A stretch of 64,000 nucleotides of DNA from Spirodela intermedia (GCA_902729315.2 LR746274.1:1757385-1821384); one strand, 5' to 3'. Positions 1-12,268 are shown, counted from the stretch's first letter. The notes: generated by a model from the letters alone, not told the origin. Made by a program: numbers and translations.

Positions 1-30
1 GAAGAAGAAGAAGAAGAAGAAGAAGAAGAA
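1..30. repeat. (GAA)n trinucleotide repeat
   Basis: About ten perfect GAA units open the window. They probably lie in the first intron of the TOM20 gene, whose first exon ends at 188. Confidence 0.9.
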
Positions 31-187
31 AACAGTAAAAATGCCGCCGCAATGAAGCGAGACAGTAACTCTCTTGCTCATAGATACGTATGGATAATCA
101 ACCAATGCCACAGGTGAGTTTATACGAGATCGGAGATCAAGACGGCAAGAGACGAGAAGGAAAACCAAGGCAGGGAAAGGAGCTCAC

Positions 188-286
188 ATCAGCGTCGAGG
201 GGATTCTTGGCGTAGTTCGCCTCCGAGGTCTTGCGGGCGGCCTCGAAGAAGACGAGCCGATCGAACTCGTTCTGCTGCAAATCCAT
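188..286 (-). CDS. TOM20: TOM20 mitochondrial import receptor, first coding exon (partial gene)
   Basis: This exon encodes 33 residues starting MDLQQNEFDRLVFFEAARKT and ending in YAKNPLDAD, the conserved N-terminus of plant TOM20. TOM20 is the outer-membrane receptor that recognises presequences of proteins imported into mitochondria. The ATG is at 286 and the exon ends at 188 before a GTGAG donor in phase 0. The remaining exons, with the TPR-like region and the C-terminal membrane anchor of plant TOM20, lie beyond the left edge. Upstream (290-540) is GC-rich and holds a short (CCG)n run at about 318-342. A longer in-frame ORF starts at 514, but the family start is the MDLQ methionine, so I treat the extra part as 5' UTR or promoter. 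Family assignment is secure; only the first exon is visible. Confidence 0.87.
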
Positions 287-540
287 CGCCGCTGCCTCCG
301 CCTCAAACCCTCGGACGACGCCGCCGCCGCCGCCGCCGCCGGAGATGACCTCCTCCTCGCCGTCTCGATGGCCAAGAGGTTTGTCTTCTTCGACCTGGCG
401 AGGCGGCGGCAAAAAGGCCTCATCGATGGTAGACGCGTGGATCCATCTTAGGCATCGGCGTGTGCCCTCTAAACGGCGGTTTATCGGATACGGATCCGCA
501 CCGTCGCGACCCACAGGACCGATACCAGTCCGTTAAGGCC

Positions 541-1263
541 GGCAAAAAATATACAAAAACTAGTTTCTGTAAAAATATGCAAACATGCAAAAAAGTATGC
601 ATAATTAAATGGCATAATATCTTAATATAGAAAATTATATATGTTTTCCTATATTTTTTGAAAAATGATATTTTTAAAATATAGGTTGGTATGGTTCAAA
701 CACCCAAATATCGTACATGAGTAGATAATAATAGTAATAATAATAATTATTATTATTTTAGAAAAAGATATACATAAAATATTTCATTCTCAAAATTTTA
801 TTTTATCATTATAAAATACTAGCTTTATACATTGACCATATATTTTCAAATTCATTCAACATAAATCAACTACTTTTTTTCCTAGCCACTTAAATGATTT
901 GTTTTTTAATATATATATATTTCTTTCATGAGTATTTCTTCTATCTCATGCAGTGGGGAAGATGAACAGATTGAAATGGGTAACTAACAAAGGTGGCTTC
1001 TTTCTGTAGGCTTATAGATTCTAGGGTTCTTATAGATGAAGCATGGAAAAATGGACTGGGCCTGTTAGCACATCAGGGGCTCTGACAAAAAGCTTTTACT
1101 CTTCAAGAGAGCTGGTAGGTCAACTGAGGAGACAACCATGAGACATAAATAGGATTTCCCAGAGAACCTGATGACCATTATTCTCTCTAGAGAGAGGAGG
1201 AAATCAGAAGAACATCCACACTGAATTCTGTGTGTGTGTTGTGCGTGTGTGTGTGTGAGAGAG

Positions 1264-1319
<56 letters not shown>

Positions 1320-1462
1320 TATAGCCACAGTATTGGTTTCTCAGTAGAGAGGAGGAAATCAGAACAACATCAACACTGAACTGAGAGAGAGAGAGCTATA
1401 GCCACAGTACTGGTTTCTCTCTCAAGAAATCCCTCACTGGATAGTATTTCCATATCGGGGAT
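541..1462. other. Intergenic region between the first sulfite oxidase gene and TOM20
   Basis: No gene is seen. 541-950 is AT-rich. 1190-1420 holds a microsatellite with duplicated flanks (separate entry). Both neighbouring genes are on the minus strand, so this interval should contain the 3' UTR of sulfite oxidase and the distal promoter of TOM20. Confidence 0.6.
1186..1425. repeat. (GT)n/(GA)n microsatellite with duplicated flanks
   Basis: A short (GT)n run at about 1230-1257 is followed by (GA)n to about 1318. The flanks are duplicated. The text agaggaggaaatcag, followed by a caacactgaa-like stretch, occurs at about 1192 and again at about 1350. A gctatagccacagta-like stretch with tggtttctc occurs after each GA run, at about 1319 and 1396. 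The second unit has only a short GA tract, so the unit was duplicated and its repeat then expanded or contracted. Confidence 0.75.
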
Positions 1463-2392
1463 TCACAGATGGGAATGAGGAGCTTTCAAAGCATTTGTGA
1501 TGCGTATCCGATGCCATGATGTGTTGAGAATCCCCCTCAGGTTCCATATCTCTTCCACAGTCTCAGGTTGGACATTTGCTGCTGAATCAACCTGTTCATC
1601 GACAGCCATATCATCCACATTTAAATAATTAATTAAAATAATATCAAATCTAAATTGGCAACATCCGTATATTTTTCTGGCATTTTTTCTTAAATATTCG
1701 TCTGACGAGCTTGGGCTCATCCAGAACTTTTCCATATAATTTTACTCTGTTTTTATTTTTTTATTTACTTAGAGATTATCTAAGAGATGAACAGCAACAA
1801 ATGACTGCCTAAATAACCGTAATATTTTTATTCATTATTTTCAGAAAGTAGTCAAAAGATTCAGATCTTACTGCTTTAACAACGATCTCGGCATTATCTG
1901 GAATGTCCACCTCAGCCTTGAACAAGACCCAGGCCCACTTGTCACCGTTGACATCATCCGACACATATGGGACACCACTCCTCTGATACCTGTGAGCTTC
2001 CACCCAGGTCTTGCCCCCATTCAAAGAAATGTCAACTCTCTCGATGCCACGCCCACCCCCAGAGACTGCATATCCACTTATGGTAAGCTGAACATCCAAA
2101 GGAAGTCAGCCATCTCTGTTTTCCATCGAAGAAAATATAAGGTTACACACGAAGAACGAAGTTCACTCACCTTCCCTTGCTTTACGATATCAACATCCTC
2201 CAAAGAGCAAATTGCACTCTACCAGACAGAAAAAGGAAAATTTTATTTTCCTTAAGGTGATATGAATATAAGGAAATTATTTCACTTTAATTATATCGCA
2301 CTGGTCAGAGTATAGATGGCAACTTTATTTTTCAGATATTACAAGATAGATGGTAAATAAAAAAATGATAATTATAATGCCTAAAATATAAC

Positions 2393-2461
<69 letters not shown>

Positions 2462-5400
2462 GGACCTGAACGGGGAAATCCATCTGAGGCTTTCTGTCGG
2501 ACCAGTTAATGTTATCCCAGTTGACCGTAGGGGGGAACATCTTGTAGTCCTTTTGCATGAAAAAACCCTGGGTCATGGGACACTATGAGTCAACGAGAAA
2601 TACCTGAAAAAGAATGATGCCTGGCACCAGAAATGGGTTGTTCTATTCCGACCTGGCATTCTTCCTTATTTATTTCGATGCAATCCAACCATTTGACTGA
2701 TCGCGCACCAATAACCCCGGGAACAACCACGCGTAATGGATACCCATGATCACGATTAAGGACCTTGAACAGCAACATGAGAAGCTAGAACGTGTTAGAT
2801 CAATTTCTGAGATAAAGGTCGAAAAGTCAACGAGTATTCTCATTGAGAAATCTTGTGAGTGCTGATGAGCCCATTCAGTTTTTTTTTCTGGACTTCACAA
2901 ATTGGGTTTTAAACAAAGCTAAGCCCAAGTTCAGGAGCAAGAAACTACAGATAATTGCAAAGTTAAACCCCAGATTCTATTTTTATATTTTATCCTAAGT
3001 TAAAGCATATGAATATATATGACTGGGACTAAAATGCACAGGTAATATAAATGGATACAATTCATTCACAACAATACAGACTATGATTAAGTAGAGCATG
3101 GAACAAGGCTTGGTCCTAAATCTAAGAAAGTGGGCCTCTGTTGGGCTTGATGCTTGGTGCTTGCCTTTTTTAGTGCTTACTTTTTTTAGTCCTAAATCCA
3201 TTGAAACACTTGATAGAATCAATCTCCTTTGAATTTGTGCCTTAACAGGACTCGAAGAATGTCCCATAAGGTCGCGTACTGTTTTGATGGGGAGCCCAAG
3301 TTAACGGACTCTGCCAAAATCATTGTATAACATGATACGTGGGTAGAGTTGGCTCTTCAGATTTGCTACCATGTGTATCAAAATAGAAGTTCAATATCAG
3401 CCCCAAAGACAGAATATGCAAGTAAAGTCTTGAAGTTTCATGAGGATTATATAATTTACCTCTCCATTCATTTCATAAGCGAGTAAAACGTCAGCTTCAG
3501 GATTTGTGGCCTGCCTTAGGGGAATTGATGCTTTGTATGGACCGCCATTTTCCTCCTACATATTTGAAAATTTATGCCAAGGACTAATCAATTGTAGAAT
3601 AAAAAACCAAAGAATTGAATTGGCATCAATTCAACATAACAAATTTCAAAATAGGAAAATGACTTGTACTCACTTTGCATCGGTCAACACTGATAAATTC
3701 GACATGCTTTGCTCCCATAGGTGTGGTGGCTGTTAGTTTAGGTATGCCAACTAGCTCAAGGACATCTGCTAATTTGGCACCTCCCCAAACAGCTGAACAT
3801 GAAACGATTTACGCTCAATTACCGGAAGTATGCAACATGAATGAAAAGCAATCACGGTGAAATAGTATCGATCTGCTAGACCAATGTGAAATCGAAAAAT
3901 TAAACCTTCATGAAGAGATCTATATATAACATATGCTTCCTTCAAAAGGTTTCTGTTTTCTGATGAGCTAGGCTTTATCTGACAGGATAATTTTCAACCT
4001 TGGAAATTATCTCTCTGGCCTCTGGCTGAGAAGAAGGCCGAAAAATGAAATAATTTTTAAACATGCAATGCTTCAAAATTGTATTATTTTATATTCTATA
4101 GCATCTAATTTTTTTTCCTGTAAATCGTGATTTAGTGTACCAAGATGTGATGAAGTGAATTAGACTAGATGGATTCTCATGTTTGTCAAGCTGAACAGTA
4201 ACTGAGAGCCTCTAGACGAACCAGTGATCGGCCATTCTTTTATCAAAAGGCTTTACTTTGCATCTTCTCTTTAACCTTATTGATAATAATGCTGCCACAT
4301 TTTTTCCTTACTCCTTTTTTCTCGTTTTGACTCTCCTCTCCTTCATGGTTCTCAGTTCTTCTCTAGATATCGTAAAGGAATTCCACCATTCCTTCGTCAA
4401 TCTCTTTCTTGCCCTTCATCCCGTTGCTCTAGGCTTTCTTGGAGATAATTATGTGGATAAGCGATCTGTCTGTTTAATCCTTACTCCCATGCATTGGAGT
4501 ATATCTGGTAACATCTTTTGCACATAAGAATTTCAAATATCTAGGTACGGAATTGGCCAGAATTCGAGTGTCTAGGTTACCATTGACCCATCACTTTACA
4601 ACCGATAACTTTCATTTTGGGTGCAGCAGTGCCAATGAGACTTTCAGTTGCCTGCAATATTATGAAATGACATGATCAGAAAAACCGCAAACTACAGAGA
4701 TACAAACCATTTCCAAGCGCAGAAACATCCCAACCAACACCCTTAACAGTCTTCTTTTTACTCATTGCTGTCCTCCTATTACCTGCACACTGATTTTTCA
4801 ATTTTTTGAGATATTTATCACCAAATTTCTATTTTTTTGCAATATTAAAGTAAGCGCCCTAACAGCAAATGTATGGATGGTAATTTACCTGCAAGGTCGC
4901 CACAATATTATACTTGGGGAGACTCCTAGCAGCCAATGAATGTTGTCAATACCAAAGGTAAGAAGAATGCTGAATCACTCGAAAAAACATGATTCATGCA
5001 GATGGTTCCCTCACCTGATCTCATCCATCGACAGCTGTTTTGGCTTTTCTACCAAACCACAAATAGACACTCGGTATCTGCTCAGCCACACGGGGGTTCA
5101 GAACGTACGCTCATAGATGTATATTCAAGCTTAGCAGATCAGAGTAAGAAACGACCTGTTTATGTCGTCGACGATAGGAATTGGCCCATGACTTCTCTTG
5201 TAAAACATATCTACGGGGGTGACATAGGATGCGACCAAAGCAGCACGAGGTGGCTCAGCATTGAATGGCTCCTGCACAATAAAGACAGAATGTATCTGAG
5301 AAACATGATTTCTTCAAGAGCACAAGCACAAAGTCTGTTTCTCCGAGTAAAAAGCCACACATTAATTAAGCGCAAAAGTAGATGGAGTTCCTTTCCCCTG

Positions 5401-6053
5401 TAATGATTTTCTTTTAACTTAATAAAGTACTTGATTGATTATAGACGAATATAAGCATAAGAATTCTACAAGATGAGCGGTAGCTACACATAGCAGATTG
5501 TAAAACCAAAAGGACGGAGAGATTTTGGCGGCAATGGCCAACTTCAAACGATAAGAAGCGTACACCATGCGAACAATAGCCGCGCTGCAGGCCAAAGACA
5601 TCAACTGCTCGGCCGTGCTTTGGAAGAAGTACAAGATCGTTTACGGTCACCTCTTTACAGATCGCCCGCGTTATAAACACAATGCAATCTCATGCAACCG
5701 ATATGTTCACACGACAGCAGAACAAAATTCCCTAACGCCATTTCGTCGAGTCCCATCTAAGCATCCTCCGCTACCCCCCGATAGATAGGATCCACGTCGC
5801 CCTCCTCCCTTCAAAACCGTGGACAGATTACCTCGCCTTCCACCAAGAGGAGAATGGCCAGAACCAAACTGTTGAATCGTATAATCCGAAGAAATTAGGG
5901 TCCTGGCATGAGGAAGAAACATCGAGACCAAGAATGAAACACGCATCGGAGGAGAAGTGGTGGCGGCTTCTCCCTCACCTTGGCGTTGATCTTGAGGGCC
6001 GGGTGGCGGGCCGGCTCCTGCGAGTAGTCCGATGGCGCTCTTAGCCCCGGCAT
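1463..6053 (-). CDS. SOX: Sulfite oxidase, copy 1 (12 exons, 397 aa)
   Basis: Plant sulfite oxidase is a peroxisomal molybdenum-cofactor enzyme that oxidises sulfite to sulfate with oxygen as acceptor; it lacks the haem domain of animal enzymes. Exons in transcript order: 5979-6053, 5156-5271, 5015-5077, 4889-4925, 4708-4789, 3674-3792, 3460-3555, 2653-2763, 2466-2567, 2171-2218, 1872-2087, 1463-1591. They sum to 1194 nt with unbroken phase. The start [14 protein letters not shown] and the length match the family (393 aa in Arabidopsis). The molybdenum-ligand Cys is residue 98, in [12 protein letters not shown], the same number as in Arabidopsis. Further family blocks are [20 protein letters not shown] (Moco domain), [13 protein letters not shown], and [17 protein letters not shown] (dimerisation domain). 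The C-terminus is SHL, compatible with a PTS1 signal. Intron 9 begins with a (CT)n microsatellite. No lesion was found. Confidence 0.95.
2395..2457. repeat. (GA)n microsatellite in sulfite oxidase intron 9
   Basis: About 31 GA units, read as CT on the gene's strand. They begin about 9 nt after the 5' splice site of intron 9, whose exon ends at 2466. Confidence 0.95.
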
Positions 6054-6785
6054 ACTTCCCCTTCCTCCTCTGGACGAGGCCTTCCCGCTGCTCCTCCAGC
6101 GGATGGCTAGCGCCAACTCATGGAGCACTTCTCAGAATGTGACGTCACGCACCAATATGATACTCCCGCGGAACCACGTTGGTCGAACACTGTCCACTCT
6201 AGTCCCCGGGAAACGACGAAACGAGAATGGGCGGTATTTATATTTTTTTTCACAGAAAACTATACGATTGTAAAAAGCGATGATATTATGATATAATTAT
6301 TTCATAATTTTATATAAATTATTAAAAAGCTATTTATATTTACCAAACAAATTTAAATGATGATTCCACGTAAAGGAAAATCATCCAATCGTAGCCCATC
6401 TCTGACTCCTTGGGGCCGTGTGGGCCGTAAAAAGGAGCCCATTCTGGGGGTTTTCTCCACCTCAGTTTGAGCAGACTTAAAATGGGCAAATGCTTGGCCC
6501 ATTACCCAATTCGCGGACTCTATGGGCTTTTAATGGGCCTAACAAGGCAATGGCCCGGTTACGCCCATCTTCAGGCATAGGCCCTCAAAGTTTATCCTGA
6601 GAAGATGAAATAGACCCCACCAATCAGAGCGAGTGAGAGCGAGGGAGAGAGAGAGAGAGAGAGTGAGACAGAGAGAGTGTGTGAGAGAGATAAAGACTCC
6701 ACCCATCACAGAGAGTGAGAGCGAGAGAGAGAGGGACGGAGGGAGGGAGAGAAGGGGAGAGGGAGATAGAGATAGAGATAGAGAT

Positions 6786-6862
<77 letters not shown>

Positions 6863-7024
6863 AGGAGGGAGGGGAGAGAGTGAGTGAGAGAGAGAGAGGA
6901 GAGGAGGATAGAGAGAGAGAGGAGAGATAGAGAGAGAGAGAGAGAGGGAGAGGGAGAGAGAGAGGAGAGGAGAGAGAGAGAGACAGAGGGAGAGGGAGAG
7001 AGAGAGAGAGGGACAGAGAGAGTC

Positions 7025-7058
<34 letters not shown>

Positions 7059-7096
7059 GGGGAGGGGGATATAGAGAGAGCGAGAGGGAGAGGAGA

Positions 7097-7147
<51 letters not shown>

Positions 7148-7256
7148 AGGGAGAGAGATAGAGAGGGACAGAGAGAGTCAGAGAGAGAGAGAGAGAGGGA
7201 GAGAGAGAGTCAGAGAGACAGAGAGGGAGAGGGAGAGAGACAGACAGAGAGAGGGG

Positions 7257-7310
<54 letters not shown>

Positions 7311-7466
7311 TAGACACAGAGGATTACCATACCAGAAACAAAAACGTTTTACACCAGCACAAGGTCCCACGACATCAAGGAGCAGAAAAGACCGCTTACA
7401 CAGAAGGTCAACGAGGAGCTGACCCAGCTAGGTAGCGACGACGTGTAGAGCAGAGTCCGTCCCCCC
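6054..7466. other. Spacer between the tandem sulfite oxidase genes
   Basis: It holds the promoter side of copy 1 (6054-6600) and the 3' side of copy 2 (7313-7466). The middle is the long GA-rich tract described separately. 6230-6360 is AT-rich. I see no TATA box that I would defend and no other gene. Open frames here encode only Arg-Glu or Ser-Leu repeats and come from the microsatellite. Confidence 0.7.
6627..7312. repeat. Long GA-rich polypurine tract (about 690 bp)
   Basis: The plus strand is almost pure purine, mainly GA dinucleotides interrupted by GGA, GATA, GACA and GTCA variants, with a brief break near 6690-6710. The interruptions repeat in patterns (for example gggacagagagagtcagagag at about 7011 and 7166), so segments of the tract were themselves duplicated. 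A mirror-type polypurine run of this length can in principle form triplex or slipped DNA; this is inference. Confidence 0.95.
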
Positions 7467-8674
7467 TCACAGCCGGGGATGGCCCAGCCCAGCGGCGCTC
7501 CGCCGCGGCGTCCTGCGGGCGCGTACGCGGTGCCACGACGTGTTCAGTATCCCTCTGAGGTTCCATATCGTCCCCACATCTTCAGGTTGCACGTTGGCCG
7601 CCGAATCCACCTGCCCACCAGAGAAAAGCAAAATCCTTTGAAGCATTTCGTCAAACAGTTTGACTGCGATAGAAACACAAGTCAACTGGTTCTTCCTCCT
7701 ACTACCGCTTTGGCGACGATTTCTGCGTCTGCTGGAACCTCCACGTCGGCGCTGAAGAGGACCCACGCCCACCTGTCGCTGCTGACGCCGTCTGCCACGT
7801 AGGGGACCCCGGGCTTCTGCTGCCTCCGAGCCTCGAACCATGTCTTGCCACCGTCGACGGAGATGTCAGCTCTCTCGATCCCGCGGCCGCCGCCGGAGAC
7901 AGCGTAGCCGGTGACGGTGATCTGGGAAGATGACGACACTGCCTGAGGTCAACCCACTTTCATTTCACAAAGAAGAGATTTCTACGGAGGAGTTGACCGA
8001 CCTTGTTGCTGTCCACGACGTCGTCGTCATTCAGAGAGCAGATGGCGGACTGTCAACCCACATTTGGAAAGAAATGGTTAGATTAGCCGGAGGTGGCAGA
8101 GATAGAGGATGAACCTCTGTTTCAGCCGGTCAAATCATCTTTTCATCCTTTGACATCTAGGATAACTCTGTCTGAAGTCAAAGATTAGGGGTGGGCCTGA
8201 TTTAGTCGAACAGAATCATATTTAGTCTTGAAACCCGGAGGTGGAATGGGGGCCAAATTGCCAAAAATCCTCGGTGGACTCAAGTCAGCGCCACCAGAGC
8301 AGAGGCATTGGGACGACAAGGCTGACCCCCCGAAGTCAACCCAAGAAGGGTTGACATGGAGGAGAAGAAACCGAACAGACCAGAACTATATCGCAGAGCT
8401 AATCTAAGCCAAAGGCCACGGTTTTCATCTCCTATCTCCTTCAATCAGAGATATCTTTGGCCCATGAACGGACAAATCAATTGCTTTTCGATCCTGCCTG
8501 CAAGGTCAACTCACCTGTACGGGGAAGTCCATTTGGGGCTTCCTCGTGGGCCAGATTATGTTATGCCAGTCCACAATGGGCGGGAACATCTTGTAATCCT
8601 TCTGCATGAAGAATCCCTGGTTCACAGAAAGAAAGTCAAAGGCTCACCATTAGTCCCCACATCTAACTGTGAAG

Positions 8675-8710
<36 letters not shown>

Positions 8711-10555
8711 CTCATAATTCAAAAAGACTATGGAAGCCCATGAATCCAACCGTAGATTCAGCCCTGCCCATTTCATTTATTTTGTTCATAAATCCGATAT
8801 TCTGTCTTCTGTTCTTCAATTATATGGATCGCAAAGCAGCTAGAAACCCATTTTTTTAACCGTGGGAGTCAACTAATCCCATTTAAATGTTCTAACACGT
8901 AATCTACCTGGCATTCTTCTTTAATTATCTTGATGGAATCGAGCCACTTGACAGAGCGCGCGCCAATAACACCGGGGACAACTGCGCGCAGAGGGTACCC
9001 ATGATCCCGATTGATGACCTGATGAATGAAAAACCTGTTCGTCATTTCTCTGATATGAATTTAAATATAATTTTTTCATTAAAAACGGCCGATAAATCCT
9101 GCAAGAATGTGAAGCGGTGGGGGGGGGGGGGGGGATCCAATCTCCCTTCCCTGTTTTCTTTTTTTTTTTTCATATTATATGAACAAAAGGGAAGATCATC
9201 TTATTGTAATCCATAATCAGTATCTGATCCGCCGCCCATGGTAAATGTAGAATCTTGGACGAAATAGTAATTATTAATTAATTAAATCTACAAATCGCTC
9301 CCCCACATTCTTCTGGAAGGCCCAGTAGAACCTGTTACCTCGCCATTCATCTCGTATGCAAGCAGCACTTCCGCATCTGGGTTGGTCGCTTGCCTCAAAG
9401 GAATCGATGCCTTGTAAGGGCCGCCGTTTTCCTCCTGATATTTGAAAAATTATAGTCAATTAATCCATGAAGCATTCACCACAGAAATAAAAAAATAAAT
9501 AAAATAGAGCAGATATGAGTGTGCTTTTACCACACACATATCGACGCTGATGAATTCCACATGCTTCCCTCCATTCACTGTCGCTGATGAATTTTTTGAG
9601 ATGCCCACAAGCTCTAGAACATCACATAATCTTGCTCCACCCCAGATTGCTGGAAGAAAATATAATAAAAAAGGAAACTAAATACTTATTTTCAGATATA
9701 CTGAAGCCAAGAAATGGTTCAAAAGAGAAAAAAAAAAAGGGCATTCTAGGTGGAATTAGGAAACTTAGAGACCGTTTCCAAGAGCACACACGTCCCAGCC
9801 AACACCTCTCACTTTCCTTCGCTTGCTCATGGCAGTCCTTCTGTTCCCCGCACACTGAGGGAGATATTCAAGATGTGATCAGATAGCACAGTGGATTACT
9901 CTCAAGAACACTCGCGAGGGGGAGATCCATGTGAGTAGATATACCTGCAGAGTTGCAGTGACAGTGTACTTGGGAAGCTTCCTGCGGGAGGCACTTTCCC
10001 TGGTTAGAGTTGTATACTGCAGAGGAAGAAAGATCACGAGATGTAATTCAATCATATTCACCTTATGTCGGCCATCGACAGATGAATCGATTTTCCCACC
10101 AAACCACCCACAGAGACGCGGTATCTGCCATGGAAAATATATATGAGCGGGGGTCAGTTCTTCTGGGATCTCAGATGAGTTTGGTTAGAAGTTTGGAGCA
10201 CTCTCCAGCAGAGATTCACAGGGTGGGACCTGTCGATGTCAGAAACAATAGGAATCGGTCCGTGGTTCCTCTTGAAGAACAGATCCACCGGGGTGATGTA
10301 CGATGATACCAGAGCGGCCCGCGGAGGTTCGGCATTGAAGGGTTCCTGTCACGTGAAGCCTATCAGACTGGAGTCTCTGATATCATCTAAGCGGGATGTG
10401 GCCGGCTGATTTCTAGAAGAAATTCGTCACGGTGGTTGGGAGGAACCCAAATCCCGTAGAGAACTGGAGACCGCCATTACCTTGGCGTTGATTCGAAGAG
10501 ATGGGTGGCGTTGGGGCTCCAGGGAGTATTCACGAGGGCCTACCAGGGCAGCCAT
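7467..10555 (-). CDS. SOX: Sulfite oxidase, copy 2 (12 exons, 402 aa)
   Basis: Tandem paralogue of the gene at 1463-6053, on the same strand and immediately upstream. Exons: 10481-10555, 10230-10345, 10062-10124, 9945-9981, 9773-9854, 9531-9649, 9339-9434, 8908-9018, 8515-8616, 8002-8049, 7706-7921, 7467-7610. The first eleven exon lengths equal those of copy 1 exactly; only the last is longer (144 against 129 nt). The total is 1209 nt with open phase. The start is MAALVGPREYSLEPQRHPSL, and Cys98 lies in [12 protein letters not shown]. The C-terminus is PRL, listed as a strong plant PTS1, after an Arg/Ala-rich insertion. It is more GC-rich and more diverged than copy 1: DMCV replaces DRCK before the exon 7 junction, and WHNIIW replaces WDNINW. 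No frameshift or stop was seen, so it is probably functional, although expression is unknown. Confidence 0.93.
8678..8707. repeat. (TA)n microsatellite in sulfite oxidase copy 2 intron 8
   Basis: About 15 TA units lie between exons 8 and 9 of the second sulfite oxidase gene. Confidence 0.9.
9117..9134. repeat. Poly-G tract in sulfite oxidase copy 2 intron 7
   Basis: A run of 17-18 G lies in the intron between exons 7 and 8, closely followed by a T-rich run (about 9159-9170). Homopolymer length may be a sequencing artefact. Confidence 0.8.
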
Positions 10556-11703
10556 TTCCCTTCTCTTCCCTGATTCCTCTACTTCCTCTGCAGAAGGGAG
10601 AGAGAGATGATCTTCTGGTTTGCGGACTACTCCTTTAAAGATGCAGAAAGACGAAGGGACGCAGGTGGGACGGCGGAGACGACGACTGACGGGGACACCG
10701 TGGCACGGTCGGAGTTTATGTTACTGACAAATCCTTAAAATATTTTTTATATGTAAAAAACCCATAGGAATACTTATTACAAATACACTCAAGATTAATA
10801 AAAAAGTCATTATCGATTATACCCTCGAGCCTCCAACACGAGCCATTAAACTCCATTAAAATGATTATTATTTCAGTTAGAAATCGGACTTATTTTTCTG
10901 ACCCGTTATTTTTATATATTTTAAATAATTATAATCAACCAATACAGAATTTAGATGATATCATCCAAGGCTGGGTTTTATTTTTACATTGATGAATAAT
11001 ACCACAATAATTAATGATTAATAAAATAATAAGCATGATTTTCTATTAAAATGATGATTTTCCAGAAAGGAGTACATATTTAAATATACATCCTCTGATG
11101 GTGTAACTGCAATTCCCCAGTTAGAAAGGGGACTGCATTAAATAAGAACATTTTAATTATACTTTGCGCAGTTCACCCCCCCCAGTCCGCCCAGGTGGCA
11201 CATACCCCGCGACATGACGTCACGGATTAAGTCATCAGGGTTCACTCTCTCTATCATTCTATCGGATTACTCCTGGGAAAAGTCGACAACGCGTTTGGGG
11301 TCGATTCGGATTTTAATAAGCTGATTGCCCTCGGGGAGGACTAGAGTGAGAATCGTTTCGAGATCAATCTGCTTCAAGAGAGGATCCGTCTTTCCAAGAA
11401 GGAGATCGAAGCAAGGGCCCGGATTAGGGTGAGAATGACTTCGGACTGGTGGGGCATCGGTTTCGGGTTCGGATCGAGTGGGTCCTAAGGGCCCACCCAC
11501 CCGAATACAGCCGATTTATTCCTCGAGCTGGGACTCTCTTTTGGCTTCAGCATGAGGGGCTGTGCTAGCCGCCTCGCCTCGACCCTTGTTTCCTTGCCTA
11601 AAGTGGTGGTTTTCTGGCAATCTGTGGGCAGTGTAACATATTAATTAGAGTAGTTGAGCCTTTTGACAGTCATAATTTTGTAAGCTCTGAGATGGCCCTC
11701 ACC

Positions 11704-11742
11704 TAGCCAACCCACTTTATATATTTATATATATATATATTT

Positions 11743-11789
<47 letters not shown>

Positions 11790-11935
11790 CTGACAAGGGG
11801 AGAGCCCATGTCAAAAAGTGGCAAAGCCGTAATGGACAGATAAGGGGACCCAATAAGGTCGTAGTTATAATTGCATAATCTCCTAGTCAGGGATGAGCCT
11901 AACACGAGAGAGAGAGAGAGAGAGAGAGGAGAGAG

Positions 11936-11975
<40 letters not shown>

Positions 11976-12052
11976 AAGAGAGCGATAGAGAGATAGAGAT
12001 AGAGAGAGAGATAAAGAGAGCGATAGAGAGATAGAGAGAGAGAAAGAGGGAT

Positions 12053-12092
<40 letters not shown>
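11704..12092. repeat. TA and GA/GATA compound microsatellites
   Basis: (TA)n at about 11718-11742 is followed by (GA)n to 11787. After about 115 bp of unique sequence comes a GA-rich run with GATA and AAAGAGAGCGATA variants, from about 11904 to 12092. The AAAGAGAGCGATAGAGAG unit occurs twice in it. Confidence 0.9.
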
Positions 12093-12099
<7 letters not shown>

Positions 12100-12220
12100 C
12101 TGTTGGCTTAAGATTCAAACCAAAATAAGAGCTTTTTTTCATAAAGGAAGTCGTGGGTTCACTTAGACAGCAGGAATCCATTCATCCATTCATCTATCCA
12201 TCTATCTACCGACGTATTCC

Positions 12221-12268
12221 CCTCTCTCTCTCTCTCTCATTCACACACACACACACACACACACACAG
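12221..12268. repeat. (CT)n/(CA)n microsatellite
   Basis: A (CT)n run to 12238 is followed at once by (CA)n to about 12268, just downstream of the SAP-domain gene on its own strand. Confidence 0.9.

Noticed and set aside
6633-7370. Long frames encoding Arg-Glu or Ser-Leu repeats
   Set aside because: They are translations of the GA/CT microsatellite in several frames; there is no unique sequence, start context or exon structure.
11267-11500. 77-codon minus-strand frame with acidic and basic residues
   Set aside because: No family features, no splice partners, and no similarity to neighbours; not enough to call a gene.
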